A stretch of 64,000 bases of DNA from NCBI RefSeq assembly GCF_014195485.1, contig NZ_JACIBU010000001.1, positions 2,852,001 through 2,916,000 on the forward strand, given 5' to 3'. The translations under genes were made by a program, and so were the position numbers. The notes beneath the pieces are model-generated. The model was given only the letters and a program-made list of their open reading frames with translations. It searched no databases and was not told the origin of the DNA. How positions within the stretch are numbered: position 1 is the stretch's first letter; the number at the start of each line of letters is the position of its first letter. Source of the stretch: Modestobacter versicolor (lineage in GTDB: Bacteria > Actinomycetota > Actinomycetes > Mycobacteriales > Geodermatophilaceae). This document shows, piece after piece, positions 54,429 through 62,867 of the stretch.

Positions 54429-54489
54429 CGGCCCGCCTGCAGGGGCCCGAGCCGAGCCTGCGAGGCGCGGGGGGCAGTCGGGTCCTTTC
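54429..54489. repeat. dispersed hairpin repeat, copy G (within the TipA-like gene, inverted)
   Basis: Outer arms GCGGCCCGCCTG and CAGTCGGGTCC pair with one mismatch. Orientation opposite to copy F; its end touches the resumed coding at 54491. Confidence 0.7.
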
Positions 54490-55057
54490 GCTGCGCCGGC
54501 AGCACCGGCTGCTGCGGGACCGGCTCGAGCGCACCCAGGAGATGGTCGCGGCCGTCGAGGAGGAGATGGAGGCACGGCAGATGGGGATCTCCCTGACGCC
54601 CGAGGAACGGTTCGAGGTGTTCGGCGACTGGCTCCCGGAGGAGTACGCCGCCGAGGCCGAGGAGAGGTGGGGCGACACCGAGGCGTGGACCCAGTCCCAG
54701 CGGCGCACCGCGGCGATGTCCAAGGAGGACTGGCTGCGGGTCAAGGCCGAGTCGGACGACGTCGAGCGGCGGTTCGCCACCGCGATGGCGGCCGGGGTGG
54801 CGCCCGACTCGGCGCACGCGATGGACGTCGCCGAGGAGCACCGGCAGCACATCACCCGGTGGTCCTACGACTGCCCGCCGGCGATGCACGCCGGGCTCGG
54901 GCAGCTGTACGTCGACGACCCGCGGTTCACCGCCTACTACGAGCGGATCGCGCCGGGCCTGGCGCAGTACCTGAGCACCGCGGTCCAGGCCAACGCCGCC
55001 CGGCAGGGCTGACCACCCGGGTGCGGGCTCCGGCCGCGGAGCCCGCATCCTGGCGGG

Positions 55058-56146
55058 GTGCGGTGGGCGATCGGACGGCTGCAGCAGCCGTGGGTGCAGC
55101 GCGGGATCCGGGCGGCGCTGGCCGCGGGGCTGGCCTGGCAGGCGGCGCTGCTCCTGCCGCCCACGCTCTCCGACTACGCCTACTACGCCCCGCTCGGCGC
55201 GATCATCGCCGTCTCCCCCACCGTCGCCGACTCCGCCTCGGCCGCCTGGCGCACCGTGCTGGCGATCCTGCTCGGCTTCGCCCTCGCGGTGGTCGTCTAC
55301 GAGGCCACCCGCGGGGTGCCGGACACCCTGACCATCGCGCTGATCGTGGCGCTGGCGATCGGCCTGGAGCAGTGGCCGCTGCTCCGGGAGCAGGCCAGCT
55401 GGGTGAGCTTCGCCGCCGTCCTGATGGTCACGGTGGGCACCAGCGACCCGGCCGAGTACGCGCTGCGGTACGCCGGGCTGACACTGCTCGGCGCGGCCGT
55501 CGGCGTGCTGGTGACGACGCTGCTGTTCCCGCCGCTGCAGCTGACCACCGCGGTGCGCCGGGTGGCCCTCGCCCGCGAGCTGCTGGCCGCGCACCTGGAG
55601 GAGATCGCCGGCGGGCTGCGCACCGGGCAGGTGCCCGAGCCAGGCGAGTGGACAGCGCGCACCGCGGTGCTCGGCCGGGCGCTGGACGGGATGCGCAGCG
55701 CCGAGGCCCAGGTCGAGCGGGCCCGGCGGGCCAACCCGCGGGCGCACCGGTGGCAGGGCACGGCCGGCAGCATCCGGGAGCAGTCCCGCGCGCTGGACCG
55801 GGTCGCCGTCCTGGTCGACGACCTGACCACGCTGGTGGTCGAGTTCCAGCCGCACCGCCGCGGGCTGGACCGGGTGGACGGCGCGACCGGGTGGGTGCTC
55901 GCCGACGCCCTCGAGGGGCTGGCCCGCGTCGTCCGCATCCCGTACCACGCGACCGACACCGAACCGGACGAGCGGGACGCCGCCATCGACGCCGCGGTCG
56001 CCGCGCTGGAGCGGCTGACCACGCTGCTGCGGACGTCGGCCATCGCCGACGACGAGGGCTTCTTCGCCCTGGGCGCGGTCACGGTCGGGATGCACCGCTC
56101 CCTGCAGACGCTGGAGGCGCACGTGCGCTTCCCCGCCACCGCCTGA
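55058..56146 (+). CDS. FUSC/aromatic acid exporter-like membrane protein
   Basis: A 362-residue protein: five or six hydrophobic helices in the first 170 residues (GIRAALAAGLAWQAALLLP, PLGAIIAVSPTVADSASAAW, VGVLVTTLLFPP), then a ~190-residue cytoplasmic helical domain. This is the ArAE/FUSC half-transporter layout; substrate unknown. Start is a GTG 45 nt after the broken regulator, so it could be the regulator's former target gene. Ends 76 bp before the MFS gene. Confidence 0.8.
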   Translation: MRWAIGRLQQPWVQRGIRAALAAGLAWQAALLLPPTLSDYAYYAPLGAIIAVSPTVADSASAAWRTVLAILLGFALAVVVYEATRGVPDTLTIALIVALAIGLEQWPLLREQASWVSFAAVLMVTVGTSDPAEYALRYAGLTLLGAAVGVLVTTLLFPPLQLTTAVRRVALARELLAAHLEEIAGGLRTGQVPEPGEWTARTAVLGRALDGMRSAEAQVERARRANPRAHRWQGTAGSIREQSRALDRVAVLVDDLTTLVVEFQPHRRGLDRVDGATGWVLADALEGLARVVRIPYHATDTEPDERDAAIDAAVAALERLTTLLRTSAIADDEGFFALGAVTVGMHRSLQTLEAHVRFPATA

Positions 56147-56207
56147 CGACGTTGCACGTGGAACCACGCCGTCAGCGAAACCGGACGACCCCGGTCCGGA
56201 GCCCGGC

Positions 56208-56213
56208 TAAGGT
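56208..56213 (+). promoter_or_regulatory. -10 box of leaderless MFS transporter promoter
   Basis: TAAGGT, 9 nt before GTG 56223; slightly longer spacing than the other leaderless examples. Confidence 0.4.
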
Positions 56214-56222
56214 CCTGTCCTC

Positions 56223-57464
56223 GTGAGCCGCATCGCTGAGACCCTCGTCCCGGCGCGGCTGGGCACCGGCTTCCGGTGGCTGCTGGCGTCGTCCTGGATC
56301 TCCCAGCTCGGCGACGGGATCGCGCTGGCCGCCGGGCCGCTGCTGGTGGCCTCGCTGACCGGCGACGCCCTGCTGGTCGCCCTCGCCGCGACCGTGCAGT
56401 GGCTGCCGCCGCTGCTGTTCGGGCTGCTCGCCGGCGCGCTCACCGACCGGCTGGACCGGCGGCTGATCGTTGTCACCGTGGACGTCGCGCGCGCCGTCGT
56501 CCTGGCCGTGCTGACCCTCGCGGTGGCGACCGACCGGGTGTCCATCGTCGCCGTGCTGGCCGCGCTGTTCCTGCTGGCCACCGCCGAGGTGTTCGCCGAC
56601 AACAGCTCGCAGACCCTGGTGCCGATGCTGGTGGCCCGGGACGACCTGGCGATCGCCAACTCCCGGCTGCAGACCGGCTTCATCACGGTCAACCAGCTCG
56701 CCGGGCCACCGCTCGGGGCGGCCCTGTTCACCGTCGGCGCCGCCTGGGCGCTGGGGGTGCAGGCGGTGGTCATCGCGCTCGGGGCGGTGCTGGTCACCCG
56801 GATCGTGCTGCCCGCCCGCGCGCCCAGCACCGGCCCGCGGCGCGCGCTGCGGCACGACATCGCCGAGGGGCTGCGCTGGGCGGTCGCGCACCCCGCCGTC
56901 CGCACCCTGGTGCTGACCATCACGATCTTCAACGTCACCTTCGGCGCGGCCTGGTCGGTGCTGGTGCTCTACGCCACCGAGCGGCTCGGCCTGGGCGAGG
57001 TCGGCTTCGGGCTGGTGACCACGGTCGGCGCCGTCGGGGGCATCGCCGGGAGCCTCGCCTACGGCTGGATCACCCGCCGGATCAGCCTCAGCGACCTGAT
57101 GCGGGTCGGCCTGGTCGTCGAGACCCTCACCCACCTGGCGCTGGCGCTCACCTCCAGCCCGTGGGTCGCGCTGCCGGTCTTCTTCGTGTTCGGCGCGCAC
57201 GCCTTCATCTGGGGGACGACGTCGGTCGCCGTCCGGCAGCGCGCCGTGCCGCAGGAGCTGCAGGGCCGGGTGGGCAGCGTCAACGTCGTCGGCGTCTACG
57301 GCGGCCTGGTCGTCGGGTCGGGCATCGGCGGGGTGCTGGCCCAGCACAGCGGGGTGACGGCGCCGTTCTGGTTCGCCTTCGCCGGCTCGGCGGTGTTCGT
57401 CGTGCTCATCTGGCGGTCGCTGCGGCACATCGCGCACGCCGACGAGCAGCCGGTGGCCGCCTGA
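56223..57464 (+). CDS. MFS transporter (DHA3/EntS-like)
   Basis: A 413-residue permease with about 11-12 hydrophobic helices. The loop after helix 2 carries LTDRLDRRLIVV, the MFS signature, and a central cytoplasmic loop separates the two halves. It resembles drug or siderophore exporters of the DHA3 group. Substrate unknown. It follows the FUSC gene and precedes the TfoX-like gene by 38 bp on the same strand. Confidence 0.9.
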   Translation: MSRIAETLVPARLGTGFRWLLASSWISQLGDGIALAAGPLLVASLTGDALLVALAATVQWLPPLLFGLLAGALTDRLDRRLIVVTVDVARAVVLAVLTLAVATDRVSIVAVLAALFLLATAEVFADNSSQTLVPMLVARDDLAIANSRLQTGFITVNQLAGPPLGAALFTVGAAWALGVQAVVIALGAVLVTRIVLPARAPSTGPRRALRHDIAEGLRWAVAHPAVRTLVLTITIFNVTFGAAWSVLVLYATERLGLGEVGFGLVTTVGAVGGIAGSLAYGWITRRISLSDLMRVGLVVETLTHLALALTSSPWVALPVFFVFGAHAFIWGTTSVAVRQRAVPQELQGRVGSVNVVGVYGGLVVGSGIGGVLAQHSGVTAPFWFAFAGSAVFVVLIWRSLRHIAHADEQPVAA

Positions 57465-57502
57465 CCCTTGCCGACGGCGGAGGGATCGCGGGACGCTGCC
57501 GC

Positions 57503-57835
57503 ATGGCCTACGACCAGGAGCTCGCCGACCGGCTGCGCGCCGCCCTCTCCACCGAGCCGGGCGTGACGGAGAAGGCGATGTTCGGCGGGCTGGCGTTCCT
57601 GGTCGGCGGTTCGATGGCGGTGGCCGTGAGCGGCAAGGGCGGGCTGATGGTGCGCTGCGACCGGGGCGCGACCGAGGAGCTGGTCGCCGCCGACGGGGTC
57701 GAGCGGATGGTCATGCGCGGCCGGGAGATGGACGGCTGGCTGCGGGTCTCCGCCGACGTCGTGGACGACGAGGACGCGCTGCGCCGCTGGGTCGCGATCG
57801 GCCGCGACGTCGCCCGGAGCCTCCCCGCCCGCTGA
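57503..57835 (+). CDS. TfoX N-terminal domain protein
   Basis: A 110-residue protein matching the TfoX_N fold: AMFGGLAFLVGGSMAVAVS and GLMVRCDRG in the first half, MRGREMDGWLRV in the second. It lacks the TfoX C-terminal domain, as usual in actinobacteria. A competence role is not implied. Confidence 0.87.
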   Translation: MAYDQELADRLRAALSTEPGVTEKAMFGGLAFLVGGSMAVAVSGKGGLMVRCDRGATEELVAADGVERMVMRGREMDGWLRVSADVVDDEDALRRWVAIGRDVARSLPAR

Positions 57836-57841
57836 TCGGCC

Positions 57842-57985
57842 GCCTGCTTCCCGCGTTGCACGCTCTCCGTCCGCATCGCACGTGCTGCTGCACGGGCAAC
57901 GCGCACGGGGAGCGTGCACTGCACGCCCCGAAGATGGGCATCTTCGGGGCCCGGAGCACCCCAGAGATGGCCGTCTTCGGGCAGG
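57842..57985. repeat. stacked hairpins in the TfoX/methyltransferase convergent gap
   Basis: No gene in this gap. CGCGTTGC (57852-57859) can pair with GCAACGCG (57896-57903), or the overlapping GCACGCTCTCCGT (57858-57870) with ACGGGGAGCGTGC (57905-57917, 12 of 13), so two structures compete. CCCCGAAGATG/CATCTTCGGGG (57926-57949, 11-bp arms, 2-nt loop) is a strong two-way terminator; a degenerate second copy follows at about 57959-57980. Confidence 0.6.
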
Positions 57986-57992
57986 AGCGGCG

Positions 57993-58799
57993 TCACACCT
58001 GGATGAGCAGCTCGCCGTGCAGCATGCCGAGCCAGCCGTCGTCCGCGGCGGCCCACTCCAGCCAGGCCGCGGCGATCGCGTCCAGCTCGGCCGCCGACGC
58101 CAGCCCGTAGGCCACCGCCTGCTCGGCGAACGCCGACCCGGTCGCCCGGCCGGCCCAGGAGGTGCCCCACCACTCGCGCTCGGCCGGGGAGGCGTAGCAC
58201 CAGGCCGACGTCGTGGCGGTGAGGTCGCGCAGCCCGGCGGCGTGCGCCCAGGACACCAGCCGCCGGCCGGCGTCGGGCTCGGCGTCGTTGCGCCGGGCGA
58301 CGCGGCCGTAGAGGTCCAGCCACCGGTCCAGGCCCGGGGACGTGGGGAACCAGGTGGTCGCGGCGTAGTCGACGTCGCGGACGGCGACCAGGCCACCGGG
58401 ACGGCAGACCCGGGCCATCTCGCGCAGCGCGGCCACCGGGTCGGTCAGGTGCTGCAGCACCTGGTGGGCGTGCACGACGTCGAAGGAGTCGTCCGGGGCG
58501 TCCAGGGCGTAGACGTCACCCACGCCGAACTCGACGGCGACGCCCGAGCGCTCGGCCAGCTCGCGGGCCTCACCCAGCGGGGCCGCCGAGACATCCAGCC
58601 CGACGATCCGCCCGGGGGCTACCCGCGCCGCCAGGTCGACGGTGAGCGTGCCCGGCCCACAGCCCACGTCGAGCAGGTCGAGGCCGGGGCGCAGCTGCGG
58701 AGCCAGGTACCCGGCGGAGTTGGCGACGGTGCGCCAGCGGTGCGACTGCAGGACGGCGTCGGTGTGGCCGTGCGTGTAGGTGTCCACACCGACGATCAT
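57993..58799 (-). CDS. SAM-dependent methyltransferase, UbiE-like
   Basis: A ~268-residue class I methyltransferase. Motif I is LLDVGCGPGTLTVDLA, the acidic residue after strand 2 is in VGLDVSA, and FDVVHAHQVLQHLTDP is the post-motif segment. Substrate unknown. ATG 58799 (MIVGVDTYTHGHTD) was chosen; an in-frame GTG at 58814 adds five residues. Confidence 0.87.
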   Translation of the reverse strand: MIVGVDTYTHGHTDAVLQSHRWRTVANSAGYLAPQLRPGLDLLDVGCGPGTLTVDLAARVAPGRIVGLDVSAAPLGEARELAERSGVAVEFGVGDVYALDAPDDSFDVVHAHQVLQHLTDPVAALREMARVCRPGGLVAVRDVDYAATTWFPTSPGLDRWLDLYGRVARRNDAEPDAGRRLVSWAHAAGLRDLTATTSAWCYASPAEREWWGTSWAGRATGSAFAEQAVAYGLASAAELDAIAAAWLEWAAADDGWLGMLHGELLIQV

Positions 58800-58825
58800 G
58801 GCCGACGAGTCCACTCAGTGGGAAG

Positions 58826-59476
58826 TCAGTCCCAAGCAGTGAGACCAGGGGTGTCGTCCGCGCCGCGCACGACGTGCCCGGAGGCCTCACCGAACGGCTC
58901 GACCAGGAAGCCGAACGCGGTGAGCACGCCGGCCACCGCGTGGTTCATCACCTGCTGGGCGGCCAGGTCGGCGGCGTGCCCGCGCACCCGGCCGAGCGCC
59001 ATCCGGTCGTGCTGGGTCCAGGTGACGAGCACCCCCTGCTCGCCCGGCGCGGGTGTCAGGCAGACCCCGCCGAGCTGGCGGCTCGGGGTGCGCCCGGCGC
59101 AGTCGTGCAGCGGCAGCCCGGCCTCGGCCACCGCGGCGGCGATCTCGCAGACCAGCCCGGTGAGCGGGTCGGCGTCGTCGATCAGCGCGTCCCAGTCGTC
59201 GGCGAGCCGGTCCAGCTGCTCGGACAGGTGGGCCAGCCAGGCCCGGTCGTCCGGGGAGAAGCGCGGCGCCAGCGTGCCGTCGTCCCGGCGGGTGCCGTGC
59301 GCGGGGACGAGCACGTCCAGCTCGTCCCGCGGGGAGGAGGAGAGCTCGGCCAGGGCGGCGTCCACCCGGCTGCCGAAGGGCCCCGCCACCACGCGCGAGT
59401 CCACGTCGACCAGCCACCACGCCGTGCCGGCCGCCGCCGTCGCCGGGGCCGGTCCGTGCCCGCTCGGCAGGCTCAT
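58826..59476 (-). CDS. hypothetical protein
   Basis: A 216-residue protein I do not recognise. It starts MSLPSGHGPAP, has WWLVDVDSRVVAGPFGSRVDAALAEL near the N-terminus, an acidic helix (LSEQLDRLADDWDALIDD) in the middle, and paired Cys residues (LHDCAGR and GVCLTPA). No signal peptide or membrane helix. Coding is supported by codon-position GC bias and by fitting tightly between neighbours on the same strand. Confidence 0.65.
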   Translation of the reverse strand: MSLPSGHGPAPATAAAGTAWWLVDVDSRVVAGPFGSRVDAALAELSSSPRDELDVLVPAHGTRRDDGTLAPRFSPDDRAWLAHLSEQLDRLADDWDALIDDADPLTGLVCEIAAAVAEAGLPLHDCAGRTPSRQLGGVCLTPAPGEQGVLVTWTQHDRMALGRVRGHAADLAAQQVMNHAVAGVLTAFGFLVEPFGEASGHVVRGADDTPGLTAWD

Positions 59477-59573
59477 GCCGCCACCTCCCGCCCTCGTCCG
59501 GCAGCGGGTCATCGCCTTCGTCCCGCCGCCCAACTGTCTTCGGCAGCGGGGGCCGAAGGTCAACCCGGAACGC

Positions 59574-61109
59574 TCAGCCCCGGTGGGCGAGGACGGCCTC
59601 CGCGAGGCCGGTGGCGGCGGCCCGCTCGGCCGTCACCAGGCCGATCCTGGTCCGCCGGTCCAGCAGGTCGGCCACCGACCTCGCCCCCTCGGCGAGCACC
59701 GCGAACCTCAGCTCCCCCACCGTCTCCGGACGACCCTCGACCACCGGCTCCCCCCCGAGCCCCGCGACCACCGGCGCCTCCGTCCCGTACCGGTGCACCA
59801 GCCGCGCGGGGGCGTCGACCCGGGCCAGCGCGCGGGCCGGGGCGGCACCCACCAGCGGCAACCGGTCGGTGGGGGAACGGCGCGCGCCCCGGCCCAGCCG
59901 CGCGACGACGGCGTCCCCGGCCTCGGCGGCCATCGCCCGGTAGGTGGTCAGCTTCCCGCCGACCAGGGTCAGCACCGGCCCGTCCCAGCGGAGCAGGTGC
60001 CGGCGGGACAGGTCGGCGGTCGCGTCGCCGGGGACGGTGCCCGCCGACTCCGGCAGCACCAGCGGCCGCAGCCCGGCGTAGGCGCCGACCAGGTCACCCG
60101 GCACCAGCGGGACGCCGAGCACCTGGTTGACCGTGGCCAGCAGCTGCTCGACCTCCGCCGGGCTGGGCACCGGGTCGTCGTCGGGCACCGGCCCGGTCAC
60201 CGGCTCGTCGGTGATGCCCAGGTACACCAGCCCGCGCCCCTGCGGCAGCGCGAAGACGTAGCGCGACCGCGACCCCGGCAGCGGCACGGTGAGCGCCGCG
60301 GCCGGCGACCCCAGCAGGGCGGCCGGCACCACCAGGTGCGACCCGCGGGAGGGCACCAGCCGGACGCCGGGCGCGAGCTGCTGCGCCCACACCCCGGCCG
60401 CGTTGACCACCACCCCCGCCCGCACGGTCACCGCGGCGCCGTCGACGTGCAGCGACACCTGCTCCCCGTCGACCCCGGTCACCGTCGCCCCGGTGAGCAC
60501 CCGGGCACCGAAGGCGGCGGCGGTGCGCGCGAGGGTGACCACCAGCCGGGCGTCGTCCACCAGCTGGCCGTCCCAGAAGACGACGCCGCCCCGGCCCGGC
60601 CGCACGGCCGGCACCAGCCGGGACACCGTCTCCGCCGTGACCCGCGCCGTGCCCGGCAGCGACCGGCGCCCGCCCGGCACGGAGACCCGGACGGCGTCGC
60701 CCAGCCGGCCACCGAGCTCGGCCAGCGCGGTGACGTCGCGGCCGGCGACGTCCGGTACCAGGAACGGCAGCGGGCGGACCAGGTGCGGCGCGGTGACGCC
60801 CATCAGGACGGCGCGCTCGCGGGCGCTCTCCCGGGCCAGCCCGATCTCGCCGTGGGCGAGGTAGCGCAGCCCGCCGTGCACCAGCTTCGACGACCAGCGG
60901 CTGGTGCCGGCCGCGAGGTCGGTGCGCTCGCACAGCGCCACGGTCAGCCCGCGCGCGGCGGCGTCCAGCGCGACCCCGGCGCCGGTGACGCCCCCGCCGA
61001 CGACCAGCACGTCGACGCCGTGCGCGGCGAGTGCCTCGAGGTCCCGGGCCCGCCGGCCGGCGTCGAGCACCCCGGGCAGGCGGAGGTCCGTCGAGCGGCG
61101 CTCGGGCAC
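59574..61109 (-). CDS. glpD: glycerol-3-phosphate dehydrogenase (FAD-dependent)
   Basis: A 511-residue flavoprotein. FAD-binding motif VVGGGVTGAGVALDAAARG, substrate region SSKLVHGGLRYL, and C-terminal VGGKLTTYR match GlpD. It oxidises glycerol-3-phosphate to dihydroxyacetone phosphate and feeds electrons to quinone. GTG 61109 is preceded by TACAGT 6 nt upstream. It is divergent from an AGPS-like gene only 15 bp away, so both promoters overlap; both proteins use glycerol-3-phosphate/DHAP-related substrates. Confidence 0.92.
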   Translation of the reverse strand: MPERRSTDLRLPGVLDAGRRARDLEALAAHGVDVLVVGGGVTGAGVALDAAARGLTVALCERTDLAAGTSRWSSKLVHGGLRYLAHGEIGLARESARERAVLMGVTAPHLVRPLPFLVPDVAGRDVTALAELGGRLGDAVRVSVPGGRRSLPGTARVTAETVSRLVPAVRPGRGGVVFWDGQLVDDARLVVTLARTAAAFGARVLTGATVTGVDGEQVSLHVDGAAVTVRAGVVVNAAGVWAQQLAPGVRLVPSRGSHLVVPAALLGSPAAALTVPLPGSRSRYVFALPQGRGLVYLGITDEPVTGPVPDDDPVPSPAEVEQLLATVNQVLGVPLVPGDLVGAYAGLRPLVLPESAGTVPGDATADLSRRHLLRWDGPVLTLVGGKLTTYRAMAAEAGDAVVARLGRGARRSPTDRLPLVGAAPARALARVDAPARLVHRYGTEAPVVAGLGGEPVVEGRPETVGELRFAVLAEGARSVADLLDRRTRIGLVTAERAAATGLAEAVLAHRG

Positions 61110-61115
61110 CGGCAG

Positions 61116-61121
61116 ACTGTA
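61116..61121 (-). promoter_or_regulatory. -10 box of leaderless glpD promoter
   Basis: TACAGT on the minus strand, 6 nt before GTG 61109, overlapping the upstream region of the divergent gene. Confidence 0.45.
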
Positions 61122-61124
61122 GCC

Positions 61125-62828
61125 GTGGCAGAGCTCCCAGAACTCACGGTCCAGGGCTGGGGCCCCTCAGCGGCCCGGGTCGCGCGGGTGACCGCCGGGG
61201 AGGGCGGCGAGGACGGCGTCCTCGAGCTGACCCCCGACCCCGACCTGCGCGCGGTGCTGCCCAAGGCCGCCCGCAGGCACCTGGCGCGCGAGCTGGGCTG
61301 GACCCCCCGCGCGACCCCGCCGGTCCCGGTCCGGGAGATCCGGCTGGCGCCCTCCCGGCTGCCGGCGCTGACCCGCGCCCGGTTCGTCGCGCTGCTGGGC
61401 GAGGACGCGGTCGCCGACGACCGGCAGACCCGGCTCGCCCACGCCGGCGGCAAGAGCTACCTGGACCTGCTCCGCCGCCGGTCCGGGGACGCCAGCGACG
61501 CACCGGACGCCGTGCTCAGCCCGGGCAGCACCGAGGACGTCGTCGCCGTGCTGCGCACCTGCAGCGAGCACGGCGTGGTCGTCGTCCCGTTCGGCGGGGG
61601 CACCAGCGTGGTCGGCGGGCTGGCCGGCACCGACGTCGACGACCGCCCGGTGGTCGCGGTCGACCTCCGGCGGATGAGCGCCGTGCACGCGATCGACGTG
61701 CCGTCCTCGCTGGTCACCGTGGGGCCGGGGCTGCGCGGCCCGGCGCTGGAGGAGGCGCTGGCCGCCGAGGGCCTGACCTTCGGCCACCTGCCGCAGAGCT
61801 GGGAGTTCGCGACCATGGGCGGCTACGCGGCCACCCGCTCGGCCGGGCAGTCCTCGACCGGCGTCGGCCGCTTCGACGACCTGGTCGCCGGGCTCACGCT
61901 CGCCACGCCGTCCGGCGTGCTGGAGCTGGGGTCGCCGCCGGCGTCCGCGGCCGGTCCGGACCTGCTGGGCCTGGCGCTGGGCTCGGAGGGGACCCTCGGG
62001 GTGATCACCGAGCTGCGGCTCCGGGTACGGCCCGCCCCGCGCACGACGCGCTACGAGGGCTGGTCGTTCCGCAGCTGGGCCGGCGGGCTCGCCACCCTGC
62101 AGCGGCTGGCCCGGCACGACCTGCTGCCCGACGTCGTCCGGCTGTCCGACCCCGACGAGACCCGGGCCAACCTGCGCAACGCCGCCGGGGTGGGGGCCCG
62201 GGCGCTGCGCGGCTCGCTGCGGGCCCGCCGGCACGGTGACGGCTGCCTGCTGGTGGTCGGCTGGGAGGGCCTGCCCACGATCGTGCGCGCCCGCCGGTCG
62301 GCGGCCTACTCGGTGCTCCGCGACGGCGGTGCCGTGCGGCTGGGGCGGCGGGTCGGCGAGTCCTGGGTGCACCACCGGTTCGCCGCGCCCTACCTGCGCG
62401 ACCGGCTGCTGGACACCGGCCTGCTGGTGGAGACGCTGGAGACCGCGGCCACCTGGACGGCGCTGCCCGCGGTGTACGACGCCGTCCGCAAGGCGCTGCG
62501 CGGGGCGCTCACCGCCCCCGGACGCCGGCCGCTGGTGATGACCCACGTCTCGCACGGCTACCCGACCGGCGCCTCGCTGTACGTCACGGTGCTGGCCGAC
62601 CGGGACGACGACCTGCCCATCCAGCAGTGGCTGACCGCGAAGCGGGCGGCGACCGACGCGCTGCTGGCCGCGGGGGGCACGCTCACCCACCACCACGCCG
62701 TCGGCGTCGACCACCGGCCGTGGCTCGCCCAGGAGGTCGGGCCCCTCGGCGTGGACGTGCTGCGCACCGTCAAGCAGCGCCTGGACCCGCAGGGCATCTG
62801 CAACCCCGGGGTGCTGCTGCCCGACTGA
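61125..62828 (+). CDS. FAD-binding oxidase, alkyldihydroxyacetonephosphate synthase-like
   Basis: A 567-residue VAO/PCMH flavoprotein. The FAD-binding signature is VVVPFGGGTSVVGGLAG, followed by GHLPQSWEFATMGGYAATRSAGQ; the C-terminal cap has THVSHGYPTGASLYVTV, the active-site His pair LTHHHAVGVDH and DPQGICNPG. The pattern fits alkyl-DHAP synthase (ether lipid synthesis) and its actinobacterial relatives; ether lipids are unproven here, so the exact reaction is uncertain. GTG 61125 is the first start in the gap to glpD. Confidence 0.87.
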   Translation: MAELPELTVQGWGPSAARVARVTAGEGGEDGVLELTPDPDLRAVLPKAARRHLARELGWTPRATPPVPVREIRLAPSRLPALTRARFVALLGEDAVADDRQTRLAHAGGKSYLDLLRRRSGDASDAPDAVLSPGSTEDVVAVLRTCSEHGVVVVPFGGGTSVVGGLAGTDVDDRPVVAVDLRRMSAVHAIDVPSSLVTVGPGLRGPALEEALAAEGLTFGHLPQSWEFATMGGYAATRSAGQSSTGVGRFDDLVAGLTLATPSGVLELGSPPASAAGPDLLGLALGSEGTLGVITELRLRVRPAPRTTRYEGWSFRSWAGGLATLQRLARHDLLPDVVRLSDPDETRANLRNAAGVGARALRGSLRARRHGDGCLLVVGWEGLPTIVRARRSAAYSVLRDGGAVRLGRRVGESWVHHRFAAPYLRDRLLDTGLLVETLETAATWTALPAVYDAVRKALRGALTAPGRRPLVMTHVSHGYPTGASLYVTVLADRDDDLPIQQWLTAKRAATDALLAAGGTLTHHHAVGVDHRPWLAQEVGPLGVDVLRTVKQRLDPQGICNPGVLLPD

Positions 62829-62833
62829 CCGGC

Positions 62834-62857
62834 GTTTCGGCAGCTCAGCTCGGGTAC
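62834..62857 (+). promoter_or_regulatory. sigma-B/F-like promoter of the STAS gene
   Basis: GTTT (62834-62837), 14 nt, GGGTAC (62852-62857), ten nt before ATG 62868. GTTT with GGGTA(C/T) is the sigma-B/sigma-F stress consensus in actinobacteria. GGGTAC-GGAA-GTACCC (62852-62867) is also a palindrome. Confidence 0.6.
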
Positions 62858-62867
62858 GGAAGTACCC

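Larger units (their letters stand above)
54261..55012 (+). pseudogene. disrupted MerR/TipA-like regulator
   Basis: The first 22 codons encode a normal MerR start (VGELARLAGVTVRTLHHY). From 54491 the coding resumes in another frame with LRRQHRLLRDRLER, the coiled coil, then a full TipAS-type drug-recognition domain (RWSYDCPPAMHAGLGQLYVDD). The ~50 codons expected between them (rest of the HTH and wing) are missing and replaced by 164 nt, not a multiple of three, made of two inverted hairpin-repeat copies. A full regulator cannot be made. The C-terminal domain might still be translated from an internal start such as GTG 54398 or the ATG within TQEMVAAV, giving a TipAS-only protein. Confidence 0.85.

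Noticed and set aside
54261-54596. A 111-codon frame from the TipA-like ATG as a real small protein.
   Set aside because: After 22 MerR-like codons it reads through the hairpin repeats and then the wrong frame of the TipAS region; the product has no sensible sequence.
58786-58800. A GACGATCATGG match at the methyltransferase start, like the end of the 74-bp element.
   Set aside because: No partner inverted repeat lies at the 74-bp spacing; the match is explained by the coding sequence MIVGV and its upstream bases.
57882-61125. A long plus-strand open frame leading into the AGPS-like gene.
   Set aside because: It is antisense to the methyltransferase, hypothetical and glpD genes; the coding signal on the plus strand begins only at GTG 61125.
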